In this document: piece after piece, positions 54,785 through 63,180 of the stretch
Numbering within the stretch: position 1 is the first letter of the stretch
Layout of the letters: every line of letters begins with the position of its first letter
Made by a program: the position numbers and the translations under genes
Notes under the pieces: generated by a model
What the model saw: the letters and a program-made list of their open reading frames with translations, nothing else
Databases searched by the model: none
What the model was told of the DNA's origin: nothing
Assembly: GCF_002278135.3 (NCBI RefSeq)
Contig: NZ_CP029425.2
Span: 4,440,001 to 4,504,000 of the forward strand
Reading direction: 5' to 3'
Length of the DNA stretch: 64,000 nucleotides
Source of the DNA: Bradyrhizobium ottawaense
Lineage (GTDB): Bacteria > Pseudomonadota > Alphaproteobacteria > Rhizobiales > Xanthobacteraceae

Positions 54785-55276
54785 CTAGCCCGCAGATGCC
54801 GCCGCGACGTTCTGCAACGGCAGTGGCACATCCTTCGCGACACCCAGCACGGGGAAGCTCCGAACGTTCTTCACGTCAGGCATCGCCGCGAAATGCAGCA
54901 GCTGCTGGCGCATGCTCTCGACGCTCGGCGCCACGCATCTCAGGAGATAGTCGGTGTCGCCCGAGATCCGCCAGCACTGCTGGATGCGCGGGATCGCGGC
55001 GATCGAGCTCTCGAACGCCTCCAGCACCGGCTGGGCCTGGCTGCCGAGCTGGATCGAGACGAACGAGACCACCTCATAGCCGAGCCGCCGCTCGTCGATG
55101 ACCGCGCGCACCGCCCGGATCACGCCACGGCTGAACAGCGATTTTAGCCGCCGCAGGCAGTTCGGCGCGGATACGCCGACGCGCAGCGCCAGCTCGTTGT
55201 TGCGGATACGCCCGTCCTGCTGCAGCTCGGACAGTATTTTTAGATCGACGCCGTCGAGCTGGTCACGCCCGGCCAT
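54785..55276 (-). CDS. Lrp/AsnC-family transcriptional regulator
   Basis: 163 aa. The N-terminal helix-turn-helix reads LDGVDLKILSELQQDGRIRN, then ELALRVGVSAPNCLRRLKSL. The C-terminal RAM ligand domain includes GYEVVSFVSIQLGSQAQ and CWRISGDTDYLLRC. Typical amino-acid-responsive regulator. No divergent partner lies close by: the gene upstream is separated by a repeat element, so the target is unknown. Confidence 0.9.
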   Translation of the reverse strand: MAGRDQLDGVDLKILSELQQDGRIRNNELALRVGVSAPNCLRRLKSLFSRGVIRAVRAVIDERRLGYEVVSFVSIQLGSQAQPVLEAFESSIAAIPRIQQCWRISGDTDYLLRCVAPSVESMRQQLLHFAAMPDVKNVRSFPVLGVAKDVPLPLQNVAAASAG

Positions 55277-55394
55277 AGCCGTACCCTCGTCATGGTCGTG
55301 TCATGCGGGGCAGCGAAGCACGCGGCGGAATTGGTGCCAAGGGTCCGAACCCGGGGCGCGACGCCATCGCGTTCGGGAGGAATGCCTCCCCCAC

Positions 55395-55513
55395 CGTCAT
55401 GGCGGCCTGTCCCGGCCACGCATGTTCGTTCACGCGCCCAAAACGTCGATGCCCGGGCCTTCGCCTCGCCGAAGCGGCTTCGGCCGCGCAGGCGGGACGG
55501 GCCCGGCATGACG
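55395..55513. repeat. palindromic repeat, second copy
   Basis: Inverted outer ends (cgtcatggcggcctgtccc and acgggcccggcatgacg) and the shared inner sequence gccgaagcggcttcggccgc define the same family as the element inside pbpC. Here it sits in the ordinary place, between genes. Confidence 0.8.
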
Positions 55514-55550
55514 AGTACATCACGTCGATTAACGTCGCAGCAGCCGCCCC

Positions 55551-55856
55551 TCAATGCGTCCAAGGCTCGCCGCGGCGGAAGGAGAAATTATCGGCATAGG
55601 CGGCCGGGCGGCGGATCGAATCCTGCGGCTCGATCACCTGGTACGCGATGCCCTTGCGCTCACAATAGGCGATCGCCTCTTCCTTGCTGTGGAAGCGCAG
55701 CGTGATCTGCTGCTTCATGTCGCCCGACGAGGTCCAGCCCATCAGCGGCTCGACCGAGCGGGGCTGCTCCGGCTCGTAGTCGAGCTGCCATTCCTTCGTC
55801 TTGGACCGGCCGGATTGCATCGCGTTCTTGGCGGGCTTGAAAATGCGTGCGGTCAT
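55551..55856 (-). CDS. ETC complex I subunit, NDUFS4-like
   Basis: 101 aa. MTARIFKPAKNAMQSGRSKT, then WQLDYEPEQPRSVEPLMGWT and YCERKGIAYQVIEP, matches the bacterial NDUFS4-like (18 kDa) accessory subunit of NADH:ubiquinone oxidoreductase seen in alphaproteobacteria. It is not in the nuo operon, as is usual for this orphan subunit. Soluble, peripheral to complex I. Confidence 0.87.
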   Translation of the reverse strand: MTARIFKPAKNAMQSGRSKTKEWQLDYEPEQPRSVEPLMGWTSSGDMKQQITLRFHSKEEAIAYCERKGIAYQVIEPQDSIRRPAAYADNFSFRRGEPWTH

Positions 55857-56109
55857 TGGCGGTCCGGCCTCTTCGTCTTTTCGCTCGATTTCGATGCGTC
55901 ACGGTAGCAGTTGGTGGAAACCTCAGGGATAGTATACAGACACCGATTGGGAACTGATCGGTGATTCCGGCCCCGGGCAACCTTCTCCGACGGTATAGTC
56001 ATTATGCTGCACCGTGACAATTGCGTACCCGCCGTTCGCGCTGGGGTCCCGCCCGGCGGCACTGCTTCGCCGACATCAGCGTAACCGCCCCTCCGAGAGC
56101 TTCCGTCGC

Positions 56110-57285
56110 ATGGCCTTCCTGAACATCAACGCCACGCTCCCTGAAAAAGGCCGTGACCTCAGGCTCGACCTGTTTCGCGGGGTCGCGAACTGGGCGATCT
56201 TCCTCGACCACATCCCCGACAACGTCGTGAACTGGGTCACGACCCGCAATTACGGCTTTTCCGACGCCGCCGACCTGTTCGTGTTCATCTCCGGTTATAC
56301 CGCCTCGTTCGTCTATGCGCGGATGATGCTGGAGCGCGGTTTCCTGGTCGGCGCCACCCGGCTGACCAAGCGGGTCTGGCAGCTCTACGTCGCCCACATC
56401 ATCCTGTTCGTGATCTATATCGCCTCGATCAGCTATCTGGCGCTGCGCTTCGGCGATAGCGAGATGATCAACGAGTTCAACGTCGCCGGCCTCGTCGACA
56501 ACGCCACCGAGACGCTACGCCAGGGCCTGTTCCTGCGCTTCAAGCCGCTCAATCTCGACGTGCTGCCGCTCTACATCGTGCTGATGGGCCTGTTCCCGCC
56601 GGTGCTGTGGTTCATGCTGCGCAAGCCCGATTTGACGATGGTGCTGGCGATCGTGCTGTGGCTGGCGGCGCGTCACTTCGGCTGGAATCTGAATGCCTAT
56701 CCGGCCGGCCAGTGGTACTTCAACCCGTATTGCTGGCAGGTGCTGTTCGTGTTCGGCGCCTGGTGCGCGATGGGCGGCGCGCGGCGCTCGATGACGCTGA
56801 TCAACGCGCCGATCACGCTCTATCTCTGTCTCGGCTATCTCCTGTTCGCGCTGGTCATGACCATGGCCGGCCGCTTCCCCACGTTCGGCGGCATGTTCCC
56901 GGAGTGGCTGTTCTCGGCCTTCAACCCGAACGACAAGACCAACCTTGCGCCCTACCGCTTCCTCCACTTCGTCGTGATCGTGATCCTGGTGATCCGCTTC
57001 GTGCCGAAGGAATGGCCGGGGCTGGAATGGAAAGTGTTCGATCCCCTGATCGTCTGCGGCCAGCAGTCGCTCGCCGTGTTCTGTGTCGGCGTGTTCCTGT
57101 CGTTCGTCGGCCATTTCGAGCTGTCGATGAGCTCGGGCTCGCTGCTCGCACAGATCTTCGTCAGCGTCGCCGGCATCGCGATCATGACGACGGTGGCCTA
57201 TTACATCTCGTGGTCGAAGAAGCAGGACAAGCCGCTGAAGCCACCGCCACCCAAGCCGGCGGCAGCCGCGGCGAAGGCGGCCTGA
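56110..57285 (+). CDS. opgC: OpgC-family membrane acyltransferase
   Basis: 391 aa with about ten membrane helices. DLRLDLFRGVANWAIFLDHI near residue 16 is the OpgC start with the conserved histidine, and FSDAADLFVFISGYTASFVY follows. OpgC proteins add succinyl groups to osmoregulated periplasmic glucans. The C-terminal tail is Pro/Ala/Lys-rich (KPPPPKPAAAAAK) and cytoplasmic. ATG 56110 gives the family N-terminus. No opgG/H neighbour is visible. Confidence 0.87.
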   Translation: MAFLNINATLPEKGRDLRLDLFRGVANWAIFLDHIPDNVVNWVTTRNYGFSDAADLFVFISGYTASFVYARMMLERGFLVGATRLTKRVWQLYVAHIILFVIYIASISYLALRFGDSEMINEFNVAGLVDNATETLRQGLFLRFKPLNLDVLPLYIVLMGLFPPVLWFMLRKPDLTMVLAIVLWLAARHFGWNLNAYPAGQWYFNPYCWQVLFVFGAWCAMGGARRSMTLINAPITLYLCLGYLLFALVMTMAGRFPTFGGMFPEWLFSAFNPNDKTNLAPYRFLHFVVIVILVIRFVPKEWPGLEWKVFDPLIVCGQQSLAVFCVGVFLSFVGHFELSMSSGSLLAQIFVSVAGIAIMTTVAYYISWSKKQDKPLKPPPPKPAAAAAKAA

Positions 57286-57384
57286 TCCGGCAACGCCTGG
57301 CGGTTGAAGCGCGGCCTTCCACCGCCATGGGCCAAGATCGATGGCTCAGCAATGGCCCAAGGCGCGACGATGGTTCGGCGCGCT

Positions 57385-57579
57385 TCAGGCGGCTTCTTCG
57401 CCGTCGAACTCGGTGAATTTCTTGTAGATCCAGTCGCGGCCGTCATGGCGGCGCCAGACCTTGCCGACCACGAGCTGCCCGTTGATCGAGCGGCGGGGCA
57501 CGATCACGGTCCAGAGGTGCCAGATCTCGCTCCAGCTCGATTGCGGACCGACGGTTTTGAAGTTGCGATCGAAAGACAT
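57385..57579 (-). CDS. small hypothetical protein, aromatic-rich
   Basis: 64 aa: MSFDRNFKTVGPQSSWSEIW, then HLWTVIVPRRSINGQLVVGKVWRR. Looks like one small beta-rich domain. It recalls a family repeated in Bradyrhizobium, but I cannot name it. Convergent with opgC, 99 nt away. Confidence 0.65.
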   Translation of the reverse strand: MSFDRNFKTVGPQSSWSEIWHLWTVIVPRRSINGQLVVGKVWRRHDGRDWIYKKFTEFDGEEAA

Positions 57580-57899
57580 GACGCAGAACTCACAGGATAC
57601 GCGCGCTGCGACGAACCGTGACCTTGTGTGAGCACGAATTGCAGGCAGCCCATCGCGAGCCGGAATCGATCTGATAACGATCGCCGAAGCGGCCGCAACA
57701 ACCGCTCATCCTTAACCTAACCGGTCAACCTTACTTCTCCCGGCCTGGGGCCGAGATCGGTTGAAAGCCGGCGCCGACTTATCTACAATACGCGCACGAT
57801 TTGAGAATGACCGCGCCATCTTGGGCGCGTGGCGATTTGATTGAGCTGACGTCCAATTTTGTGAATTGAAATTTCGAGAATCTCGTCAGGGCGACCACA

Positions 57900-58139
57900 A
57901 TGAATTTGCAGTGTGAACGTCTGCGCCTGGCGCTGCGATCGACACCTCCTGTGCCAATCGCAAGGACGCCGGCGCAAGAACTGACGAAAGCCGCCAACGA
58001 CAACCACGGGATATGGCCGCTGCTGCCGTTTCCGCTCGGCTGGTACGCCTCGAGCTGATTGGCCGGATCCGAAAAGGCGGCAGCCGAAAAGCGCAACGCC
58101 GCGCAAGCGGAATATCATCGCTTGGCGGCGTCCGTTTAG
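57900..58139 (+). CDS. small protein reading frame interrupted by one in-frame TGA
   Basis: ATG 57900 encodes 52 residues. The second half, QELTKAANDNHGIWPLLPFP, then LGWYASS, reads like a real small-protein C-terminus. The stop TGA (58056-58058) is followed without any gap by TTG and 26 more codons in the same frame (LAGSEKAAAEKRNAAQAEYH...), ending at TAG 58137. Options: two coupled mini-genes, a truncated 79-codon gene, or chance. Weak ribosome site. The rest of the 752-nt gap (57580-58331) contains nothing else that I can support, apart from the repeat motif at 58146-58159. Confidence 0.42.
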
Positions 58140-58331
58140 ACATTGGGCGCTGAAATCCCCAACACACATATGTCTGTGGCGACAGCCAAAGGTTCGATGC
58201 GGCATCGGGAATTCTGTCCCGGTCAGCGCGCCGCAACCGCTTGAAACATCGCGCAGAAGTCGCGGAAACGCCGCCTGTCAGATCGCGTCGGAGGTCGGAG
58301 GGAAAAGGTCCAGGAGATTCACCCTCGGGAC

Positions 58332-58408
58332 TGGTCGGGGCAGCTGGATTCGAACCAACGACCTGCAGTACCCAAAACTGCCGCGCTACCAGGCTGCGCT
58401 ATACCCCG
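58332..58408 (-). tRNA. tRNA-Pro (anticodon UGG)
   Basis: 77 nt with encoded CCA on the minus strand. Acceptor CGGGGTA/TGCCCCG (one G-T pair). D arm GCGCAGCCTGGTAGCGC. Anticodon stem GCAGT/ACTGC around TTTGGGT gives TGG. The T arm contains GGTTCGAATCC. Discriminator A. Confidence 0.95.
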
Positions 58409-58437
58409 AATGTCCGGCGAGCCCCGTCGATACACGC

Positions 58438-58498
58438 TTCCCAAGGCGCCAGCAAGGCTTCCAAGGCGCCAGCAAGGCTTCCAAAGCGCCGGCAAGCT
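58438..58498. repeat. 20-nt tandem repeat, three copies, upstream of tRNA-Pro
   Basis: The unit TTCCAAGGCGCCAGCAAGGC is present three times. The first copy has an extra C and the third has three changes. The array lies between tRNA-Pro and the DUF192 gene (stop at 58530), outside both. A slip-generated micro-array. Confidence 0.85.
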
Positions 58499-58529
58499 TC
58501 CAGGGTCCGGCAGGCGCTCGCCCGCCCGC

Positions 58530-59015
58530 CTATTTGCTGCCGAACAGCGGATGGCCGACGCGGTCGCCGGGGCGGATGCCGTATTTCTGCGCCGTTCCCG
58601 CCACCACCTCCAGCACGGCCCGGGCGGGCCCCCGGGACGAGATGATCTTGGTCGACATCGGTTCGGTATTCTCGGCGATGCGCAGGATGCGGCCGTCGGC
58701 GCGGATGAAGATCATGTCGAGCGAGACATAGGTGTTCTTCATCCACATCGACACCTCCTGCTCGGGGTTGAAGTCGAACAGCATGCCTTTGCCGTCCGCC
58801 AGCTCCTTGCGGTACATCAGGCCGGTCTGCTTCTCCTCCTCGGTCGTCGCCACTTCCACCGAGAACACCTGCACGCCGTTCTTGGTGACGATCTCGAGCG
58901 GCTGGAAGCTGGCGGCGCCGGCGGGCGCGCCGGCAACAGCACAGCCGGCGATGACGAGGATGGCGGCAAGCCAGCCCTTCAGGGCGGACCAGACAGCCTT
59001 TCGATCAGGATTCAT
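58530..59015 (-). CDS. DUF192-family exported protein
   Basis: 161 aa. Signal peptide WLAAILVIAGCAVAGAPAGA, then the DUF192 domain: EVATTEEEKQTGLMYRKELA, MLFDFNPEQEVSMWMKNTYV, SLDMIFIRADGRI and VAGTAQKYGIRPGD. Periplasmic small beta-barrel; biochemical function not established. Full length. The cysteine in the signal peptide lacks a lipobox. Confidence 0.88.
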   Translation of the reverse strand: MNPDRKAVWSALKGWLAAILVIAGCAVAGAPAGAASFQPLEIVTKNGVQVFSVEVATTEEEKQTGLMYRKELADGKGMLFDFNPEQEVSMWMKNTYVSLDMIFIRADGRILRIAENTEPMSTKIISSRGPARAVLEVVAGTAQKYGIRPGDRVGHPLFGSK

Positions 59016-59184
59016 GGGGGCACTCGAGGCGTGGGACTGGACCAGTCCTTACGCGGCGGTCGCCGGAAAAGCCAGAGGCGCACCGGTCTGCCGACGCGGC
59101 CCTGCTCACGATTGCGGGAAATGAAGCTTGGGGGATTTGAAAGCTTGCAGGGACTTGGACGCCAGAGCGCGAGTCTCCTCGCGC

Positions 59185-59847
59185 TTAGTGCGACTGCAAT
59201 CCCGGCGATCCGGTCTCGGGATGGATCTCGGCCGCCATCATGCCCTTGGAGCCGGGCCCGAAGCGGACCAGGACATACTGGCCGGGCCTGAGCTCGGTCA
59301 TGCCGAAGCGGCGCAGCGTCTCCATGTGCACGAAGATGTCGGGCGTGCCCTCGCCGCAGGTCAGGAAGCCGAAGCCGCGCAGCCGGTTGAACCATTTGAC
59401 CTGGGCCCGTTCCAGCCCGCTGGTCGCGGTGACCGTGACATGGGTGCGCGGCGGCAGCATCTGCGCCGGATGGATCGCGGTCGACTCGTCCATCGAAACC
59501 ACGCGGAACGCCTGGTAACCCTTGGCGCGCTGGATGCACTCGACGACGATGCGGGCGCCTTCATAGGCGGTCTGGAAGCCGTCGCGCCTAAGCACGGTAA
59601 CGTGTAGGAGCACGTCCGGCCAACCATTGTCGGGAACGATGAAGCCATAGCCCTTGGAGGCGTCGAACCATTTGATGACGCCGTGGACTTCAACGAGATT
59701 GGCGCTGGTCTCGCCGAGCCCGCTGAACGGACTGAGCCCGCTCTCGCGACCGGCACTGCCGTGCTCGCCCGGCGTGATCCGCCCGGGCGATGCCCCCTGC
59801 CCGGGAACCCCGAGCTTCTTGGACTCAAATCCGTCCGACGACCCCAT
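59185..59847 (-). CDS. two-domain cold-shock protein
   Basis: 220 aa. A 50-residue disordered Gly/Ser/Pro N-terminus is followed by two cold-shock domains. CSD1 (about 55-125) has VIKWFDASKGYGFIVPD, with the second RNP motif replaced by DVLLHVT. CSD2 (about 145-215) has QVKWFNRLRGFGFLTC and DIFVHMETL, nearer the canonical RNA-binding surface. Nucleic-acid chaperone. ATG 59847 preferred; GTG 59862 possible. Duplicated-domain CspA proteins are usual in Bradyrhizobium and relatives. Confidence 0.88.
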   Translation of the reverse strand: MGSSDGFESKKLGVPGQGASPGRITPGEHGSAGRESGLSPFSGLGETSANLVEVHGVIKWFDASKGYGFIVPDNGWPDVLLHVTVLRRDGFQTAYEGARIVVECIQRAKGYQAFRVVSMDESTAIHPAQMLPPRTHVTVTATSGLERAQVKWFNRLRGFGFLTCGEGTPDIFVHMETLRRFGMTELRPGQYVLVRFGPGSKGMMAAEIHPETGSPGLQSH

Positions 59848-60044
59848 AACCCCGGACCCCACACTGTCATGCGACCCGCCTCAGCAGCGGTATCGAATCA
59901 CGCGTCTTTCGAGAACCTTCTCAACTGGACGCGACGCGAATCTTTCGACTCAAAAGATAACACTCCCGGTTGCGAGGCATAGATAAAAAAGAGATTCGCC
60001 GGAACCTATGAACAGCTTGCACAGCCGCGAATCAAATTGATGCC

Positions 60045-60806
60045 TCAATTGCCGACAAAGGGCCCGAGTGCTTCGCCGATGTCGTGGTGGATGACGAGAT
60101 CGGCAATGTCGTCCTGCTCGGTCGGCTCGCGGTTGATGATCACCAGACGTGCACCGGCGTTCTTCGCCATCATCGGAAAGCCCGCCGCGGGCCACACCAC
60201 GAGCGAGGAACCGATCGCGATGAAGAGGTCGCAGGCCTGCGACAATGCGGTCGCGCGCTGCATTTCATCATCGGGCATCATCTGGCCGAAGGAGATCGTG
60301 GCGGTTTTCACCGGCTCACCGCACGCGGTGCAGTTTGGCGCGAGGCCGTCGCCGTCGAAGCGACGCTTCACCCAGTCGAGCGGATAGGCCTGCCCGCATC
60401 CGATACAACGCGCATAAGTGGTATTGCCGTGAAGTTCAATCACGTGCTCGCCGGCGAAGCCGGAGGCCTGGTGCAGATTGTCGATGTTCTGGGTGATGAT
60501 GGCGGGAACCTTGCCGGCGCGGTAGAGCGAGGCCAGCGCCCGATGGCCGCGGCCGGGTTTTGCCGCCGCGAAGACCTCCTCCATCGCAAAACGGCGGCGC
60601 CAGGACTCGTCCCGCGCTGACTGGCTCGCGACGAATTCGTCGAACGGGATCGGACGGTTGCGCGTCCAAATTCCGCCCGGCGAGCGGAAGTCGGGAATGC
60701 CGCATTCGGTCGAGATGCCGGCGCCGGTGAACGGCACGATGACCCTTGCCTCGGCGATCATGTCGCCGAGCCGTTCAACGCCGCTCTGAAGATCCGATGC
60801 AATCAA
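60045..60806 (-). CDS. cobB: Sir2-family NAD-dependent protein deacylase
   Basis: 253 aa. VPFTGAGISTECGIPDFRSP is the NAD-binding loop; TQNIDNLHQ and catalytic histidine ELHGNTT follow. Two CxxC pairs (ARCIGCGQ and PNCTACGE) hold zinc. IGSSLVVWPAAGF is also typical. It starts at TTG 60806 with GGAGG eight bases upstream; ATG 60761 would remove 15 residues before the glycine loop. Removes acetyl or other acyl groups from lysine, for example on acetyl-CoA synthetase. Confidence 0.92.
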   Translation of the reverse strand: MIASDLQSGVERLGDMIAEARVIVPFTGAGISTECGIPDFRSPGGIWTRNRPIPFDEFVASQSARDESWRRRFAMEEVFAAAKPGRGHRALASLYRAGKVPAIITQNIDNLHQASGFAGEHVIELHGNTTYARCIGCGQAYPLDWVKRRFDGDGLAPNCTACGEPVKTATISFGQMMPDDEMQRATALSQACDLFIAIGSSLVVWPAAGFPMMAKNAGARLVIINREPTEQDDIADLVIHHDIGEALGPFVGN

Positions 60807-61048
60807 TCGCGGGCCTCCGATTCGTTTCGCCTGCCAGCATCATGCACAAGCGGCAAGATTGTTGACGCTCTTATCAAGCGCTAACGCGAGACGCTCGGCA
60901 ATTTTTTCCGACCTTCGCATATCACAATCCTGCAATGCCTCCTCCCCATTGACGCCCCATTCAGGAGCCCCAATGGATGGGTCAATGCGACTCAAGATGA
61001 TGCGGCGGCAGTGCTTGAGTTGAGTTAAGTAAACCCGAGGGGATGGTC

Positions 61049-61213
61049 ATGACCGAAGACGAAGAACGCAAAGCTCGTGAGCGCGATGAAATCGCCGCCC
61101 GTGTCGCCGCCTTCCGTGCCACGCAGGAAAAATTCAAGCGCGAGCGCGAAGAGTATTTCGTGTCGACCCTGGAGAACGCCCGCAAGGTCGAACGGCCCTC
61201 GCTCTGGCCGTAA
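61049..61213 (+). CDS. small charged coiled-coil protein
   Basis: 54 aa from ATG 61049 with GAGGGG six bases upstream (ATG 61043 would add two residues). MTEDEERKARERDEIAARVA, then AFRATQEKFKREREEYFVST, is a continuous charged helix. A terminator follows after 25 nt. Compact gene with ribosome site and terminator, so very probably real. Family unknown to me. Confidence 0.65.
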   Translation: MTEDEERKARERDEIAARVAAFRATQEKFKREREEYFVSTLENARKVERPSLWP

Positions 61214-61238
61214 TTCACGTCCCGATCAATGCACGTGA

Positions 61239-61268
61239 AAAAAGCCCGGAGCATCGCTCCGGGCTTTT
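61239..61268. terminator. bidirectional terminator
   Basis: AAAAGCCCGGAGC and GCTCCGGGCTTTT flank a 4-nt loop. It has A-tract and T-tract on both sides. It serves the 54-aa gene on the plus strand and the tyrosine/glycine-rich gene (stop 61282) on the minus strand. Confidence 0.88.
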
Positions 61269-61281
61269 CGCTTGAAAGAGA

Positions 61282-61572
61282 CTACCAGTGGCGCCAGTGG
61301 TGATGGTGCCGGTAGTACGGTCCGCCGCCGTAATAGCCGTAGGAGCCCGGCCCGTAATAATAGTCGGGGCCGTCGTAATAGCCGTAGCGCGGGCCGTAAT
61401 AGCCGTACGGATGGGACGCTGCGACCGCACCCGCGGTGATCGCGCCGGCGGCGAGGCCGAATGCGAGGCCCGGGCCAATGCCGCGCCCGCGCGCCTCGGC
61501 AGGCGCAGGGGCCGCAACCGCGGTCACGCCAACGGCTGCGACGGTGGCCAGAACTGCCAGTGTTTTTTTCAT
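61282..61572 (-). CDS. secreted Gly/Tyr-rich small protein
   Basis: 96 aa from ATG 61572 with AAGGAGG eight bases before. Signal peptide MKKTLAVLATVAAVGVTAVA, cleaved near AEA. A small glycine-alanine helix (GPGLAFGLAAGAITAGAVAA) follows, then a Tyr/Gly/His tail (YGYYGPRYGYYDGPDYYYGP). Exported, low complexity; this type is abundant in Bradyrhizobium. Function unknown. Confidence 0.78.
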   Translation of the reverse strand: MKKTLAVLATVAAVGVTAVAAPAPAEARGRGIGPGLAFGLAAGAITAGAVAASHPYGYYGPRYGYYDGPDYYYGPGSYGYYGGGPYYRHHHHWRHW

Positions 61573-61747
61573 GCTCTCCTCCTTCGCGTCTCGCGGAGAT
61601 AACGACGAGCGCCTGCGATGGTTGCGCGCAGGGCGCGGAACCGGCCACAGCAAAAAAGGTCGATCCAGCCGGAACGAAATCGCCGGCCGGGGATTGCCTC
61701 CTCAAGTGCGGGAGCCTCCGCCATCCGGGTCGAGGCGACAGCACGAA

Positions 61748-61784
61748 GCCCCGTCAGCATCTCCGCGATGCTGGCGGGGTTTTC
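61748..61784 (+). terminator. orphan terminator on the plus strand
   Basis: CCCCGTCAGCAT pairs with ATGCTGGCGGGG (one wobble) and is followed by TTTT. All plus-strand frames read straight through it, so it does not follow a small ORF. It may end a non-coding RNA from about 61600-61784. Confidence 0.65.
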
Positions 61785-61853
61785 AGTTTCACGGGAGCAG
61801 ATGGCAGCAGACCACTATTGCTGCCAGCGGGGCGAACGACCGAGGAGGAGAGT

Positions 61854-62084
61854 TTGCCGTTATCCGCTTTGCTGGCCCGAATCCGCAGGCTGGTTCCCAG
61901 ATCCGACGATCAGCACTACGATGAGATCGTTCGCAGCTTCGGTGTCGGGACGCTGCACCCCCCGCCGACGCCGATGAGCGACGGCGAGCTGGCGCGGGCG
62001 ATCGCCGAGTTCCTGAAAGAGCAGCCGTCGAGCGAATCCGTCGCGACCCTCGGCCGCCGGCTCGACCCCTCTTCTCCGCTTTGA
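61854..62084 (+). CDS. small hypothetical protein
   Basis: 76 aa from TTG 61854 with GAGGAGGAG just upstream. LPLSALLARIRRLVPRSDDQ, then HYDEIVRSFGVGTLHPPPTP and MSDGELARAIAEFLKEQPSS. The last part is a clear amphipathic helix. An internal ATG (MSDGELARAI) is an alternative start. No family recognised. Confidence 0.5.
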   Translation: MPLSALLARIRRLVPRSDDQHYDEIVRSFGVGTLHPPPTPMSDGELARAIAEFLKEQPSSESVATLGRRLDPSSPL

Positions 62085-62186
62085 GTTTCCTTCGAATTTC
62101 TTCCGCATTTCTTGGCAAGAGCACGGAACCAGAAATGCGCGCGGACGTTGAATCCCCCTTCACGCAGAGAGCGGAAGAGGCCCGAC

Positions 62187-62312
62187 ATGCCCGCGTGGCT
62201 CGAAGTTTTGCTCAATTTGTCCGGCTATGCCGGTTTCGTGGCGCTCGCCTCGCGCGGCACCGCGAGCCCGCAGTTGCCGGCAGACGATCGCATGTACAGC
62301 GACGATCGCTAG
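62187..62312 (+). CDS. 41-aa single-span membrane peptide
   Basis: ATG 62187, with a purine-rich GGAAGAGG upstream, gives MPAWLEVLLNLSGYAGFVAL, then a polar tail ASPQLPADDRMYSDDR. One membrane helix or signal-like start. Convergent with the next gene, with 7 nt between the stops. Confidence 0.5.
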   Translation: MPAWLEVLLNLSGYAGFVALASRGTASPQLPADDRMYSDDR

Positions 62313-62319
62313 CGCCGCT

Positions 62320-62517
62320 TTAATTGGCGTGCGCCGCCTGGCCCGCCGTGCGCACCAGCCGGTCGGCCTTGACCGCGACGCGCGTGTCCTCGAGCTGCGG
62401 CCGCAGCGAGAAGCTGATCACCAGGAAAGCGAGACAGAACAGCGCGCCGACGATGGCGACGCGCCGGTAGGTCTGTCGGTCGCCTTGGTAAAAGGACGGC
62501 TCTGAAAAAGGTGTCAT
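62320..62517 (-). CDS. small single-span membrane protein
   Basis: 65 aa. Polar N-terminus TPFSEPSFYQGDRQTYRR, membrane helix VAIVGALFCLAFLVISFSL, and periplasmic tail. ATG 62517 chosen; GTG 62568 would add 17 residues. Sequence composition looks coding. Function unknown. Confidence 0.6.
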   Translation of the reverse strand: MTPFSEPSFYQGDRQTYRRVAIVGALFCLAFLVISFSLRPQLEDTRVAVKADRLVRTAGQAAHAN

Positions 62518-62738
62518 GATAAAATGCTTCTTGGCAAAGGTCGTTTCTTGCTTGTCCTTGCCAGACACCTACCGCAACGAGCGACAAGCGCAACGCGATT
62601 GGGCTTTTAACCTAACCGAATAGGGTTATCGGCTTCCGCGCAAATGATCGTTAGGAGTTTGCGGAGCGCCTGCGATTTCCAGCGAGCCGCTTGCCATATC
62701 GCAGGAAGCCGAAGCGACCGCAGCCTGGCGACCGGCTT

Positions 62739-62816
62739 TGTTCCAGCTTCGACACCATTTCGTTCTCGAAGAACGAATCGGAATTGAAGAAATCGGCGCG
62801 GAGCAACTCTTAACAA
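62739..62816. repeat. dispersed hairpin repeat, copy A
   Basis: A 78-nt segment that aligns without gaps to 63103-63180. The shared core is CCATTTCGTTCTC followed by GAACGAATCGGA. In this copy the hairpin arms have decayed (about 14 of 19 pairs). It lies in a 326-nt gap (62518-62843) that otherwise shows nothing I can support. Confidence 0.7.
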
Positions 62817-62843
62817 AACGTGCGCGCAGGCACGACGATCGGC

Positions 62844-62990
62844 TCACGTCGCATCGGGAGACGAGGCCTCGGGAGATTTCGATCCCGGCGGCGGCACTTG
62901 CGGCACCGACGGCTTGCCGTTGCGCAAGCGTGGGTGTCGATCGTACCAGAACACTTTCGCGATCTCGGCGAGAAACCAGCACGCATTCAT
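62844..62990 (-). CDS. candidate 48-aa protein
   Basis: ATG 62990 with GGGAGAG upstream encodes MNACWFLAEIAKVFWYDRHP, then RLRNGKPSVPQVPPPGSKSP. Aromatic N-terminal helix and a proline-rich tail. Plausible small gene between the two hairpin repeats; family unknown. Confidence 0.4.
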   Translation of the reverse strand: MNACWFLAEIAKVFWYDRHPRLRNGKPSVPQVPPPGSKSPEASSPDAT

Positions 62991-63102
62991 GTCGCTCTCC
63001 CTCGCCTCACTCCTTACGGAGGAGGCGCGGGCGGGACTGTGCGAAGCATCACGTTGTCTCGTCTTGATGTGTGTGGCCGCATCGCGCGCGGCAGGCGCAA
63101 CA

Positions 63103-63180
63103 TGTTCTGCATCCGACTCCATTTCGTTCTCAAGGAACGAATCGGAGTCGGAAAAATCAGTGCGAAGCGATTCCTAACGA
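63103..63180. repeat. dispersed hairpin repeat, copy B
   Basis: Second copy of the 78-nt element. Here the hairpin is well kept: the arms at 63113-63129 and 63135-63151 are 17 nt each and match at 15 positions, with loop tcaag. The outer end reads GACTCC/GGAGTC. Palindromic dispersed repeat. Confidence 0.75.

Noticed and set aside
57779..58236. Minus-strand frames in the gap before tRNA-Pro
   Set aside because: Two overlapping frames of Arg/Cys/Pro-rich sequence without a ribosome site. The plus-strand small frame at 57900 is more protein-like.
58241..58645. Plus-strand protein containing GAAGFEPTTCSTQNC
   Set aside because: This is a translation across the tRNA-Pro gene on the other strand, a well-known false protein in annotations.
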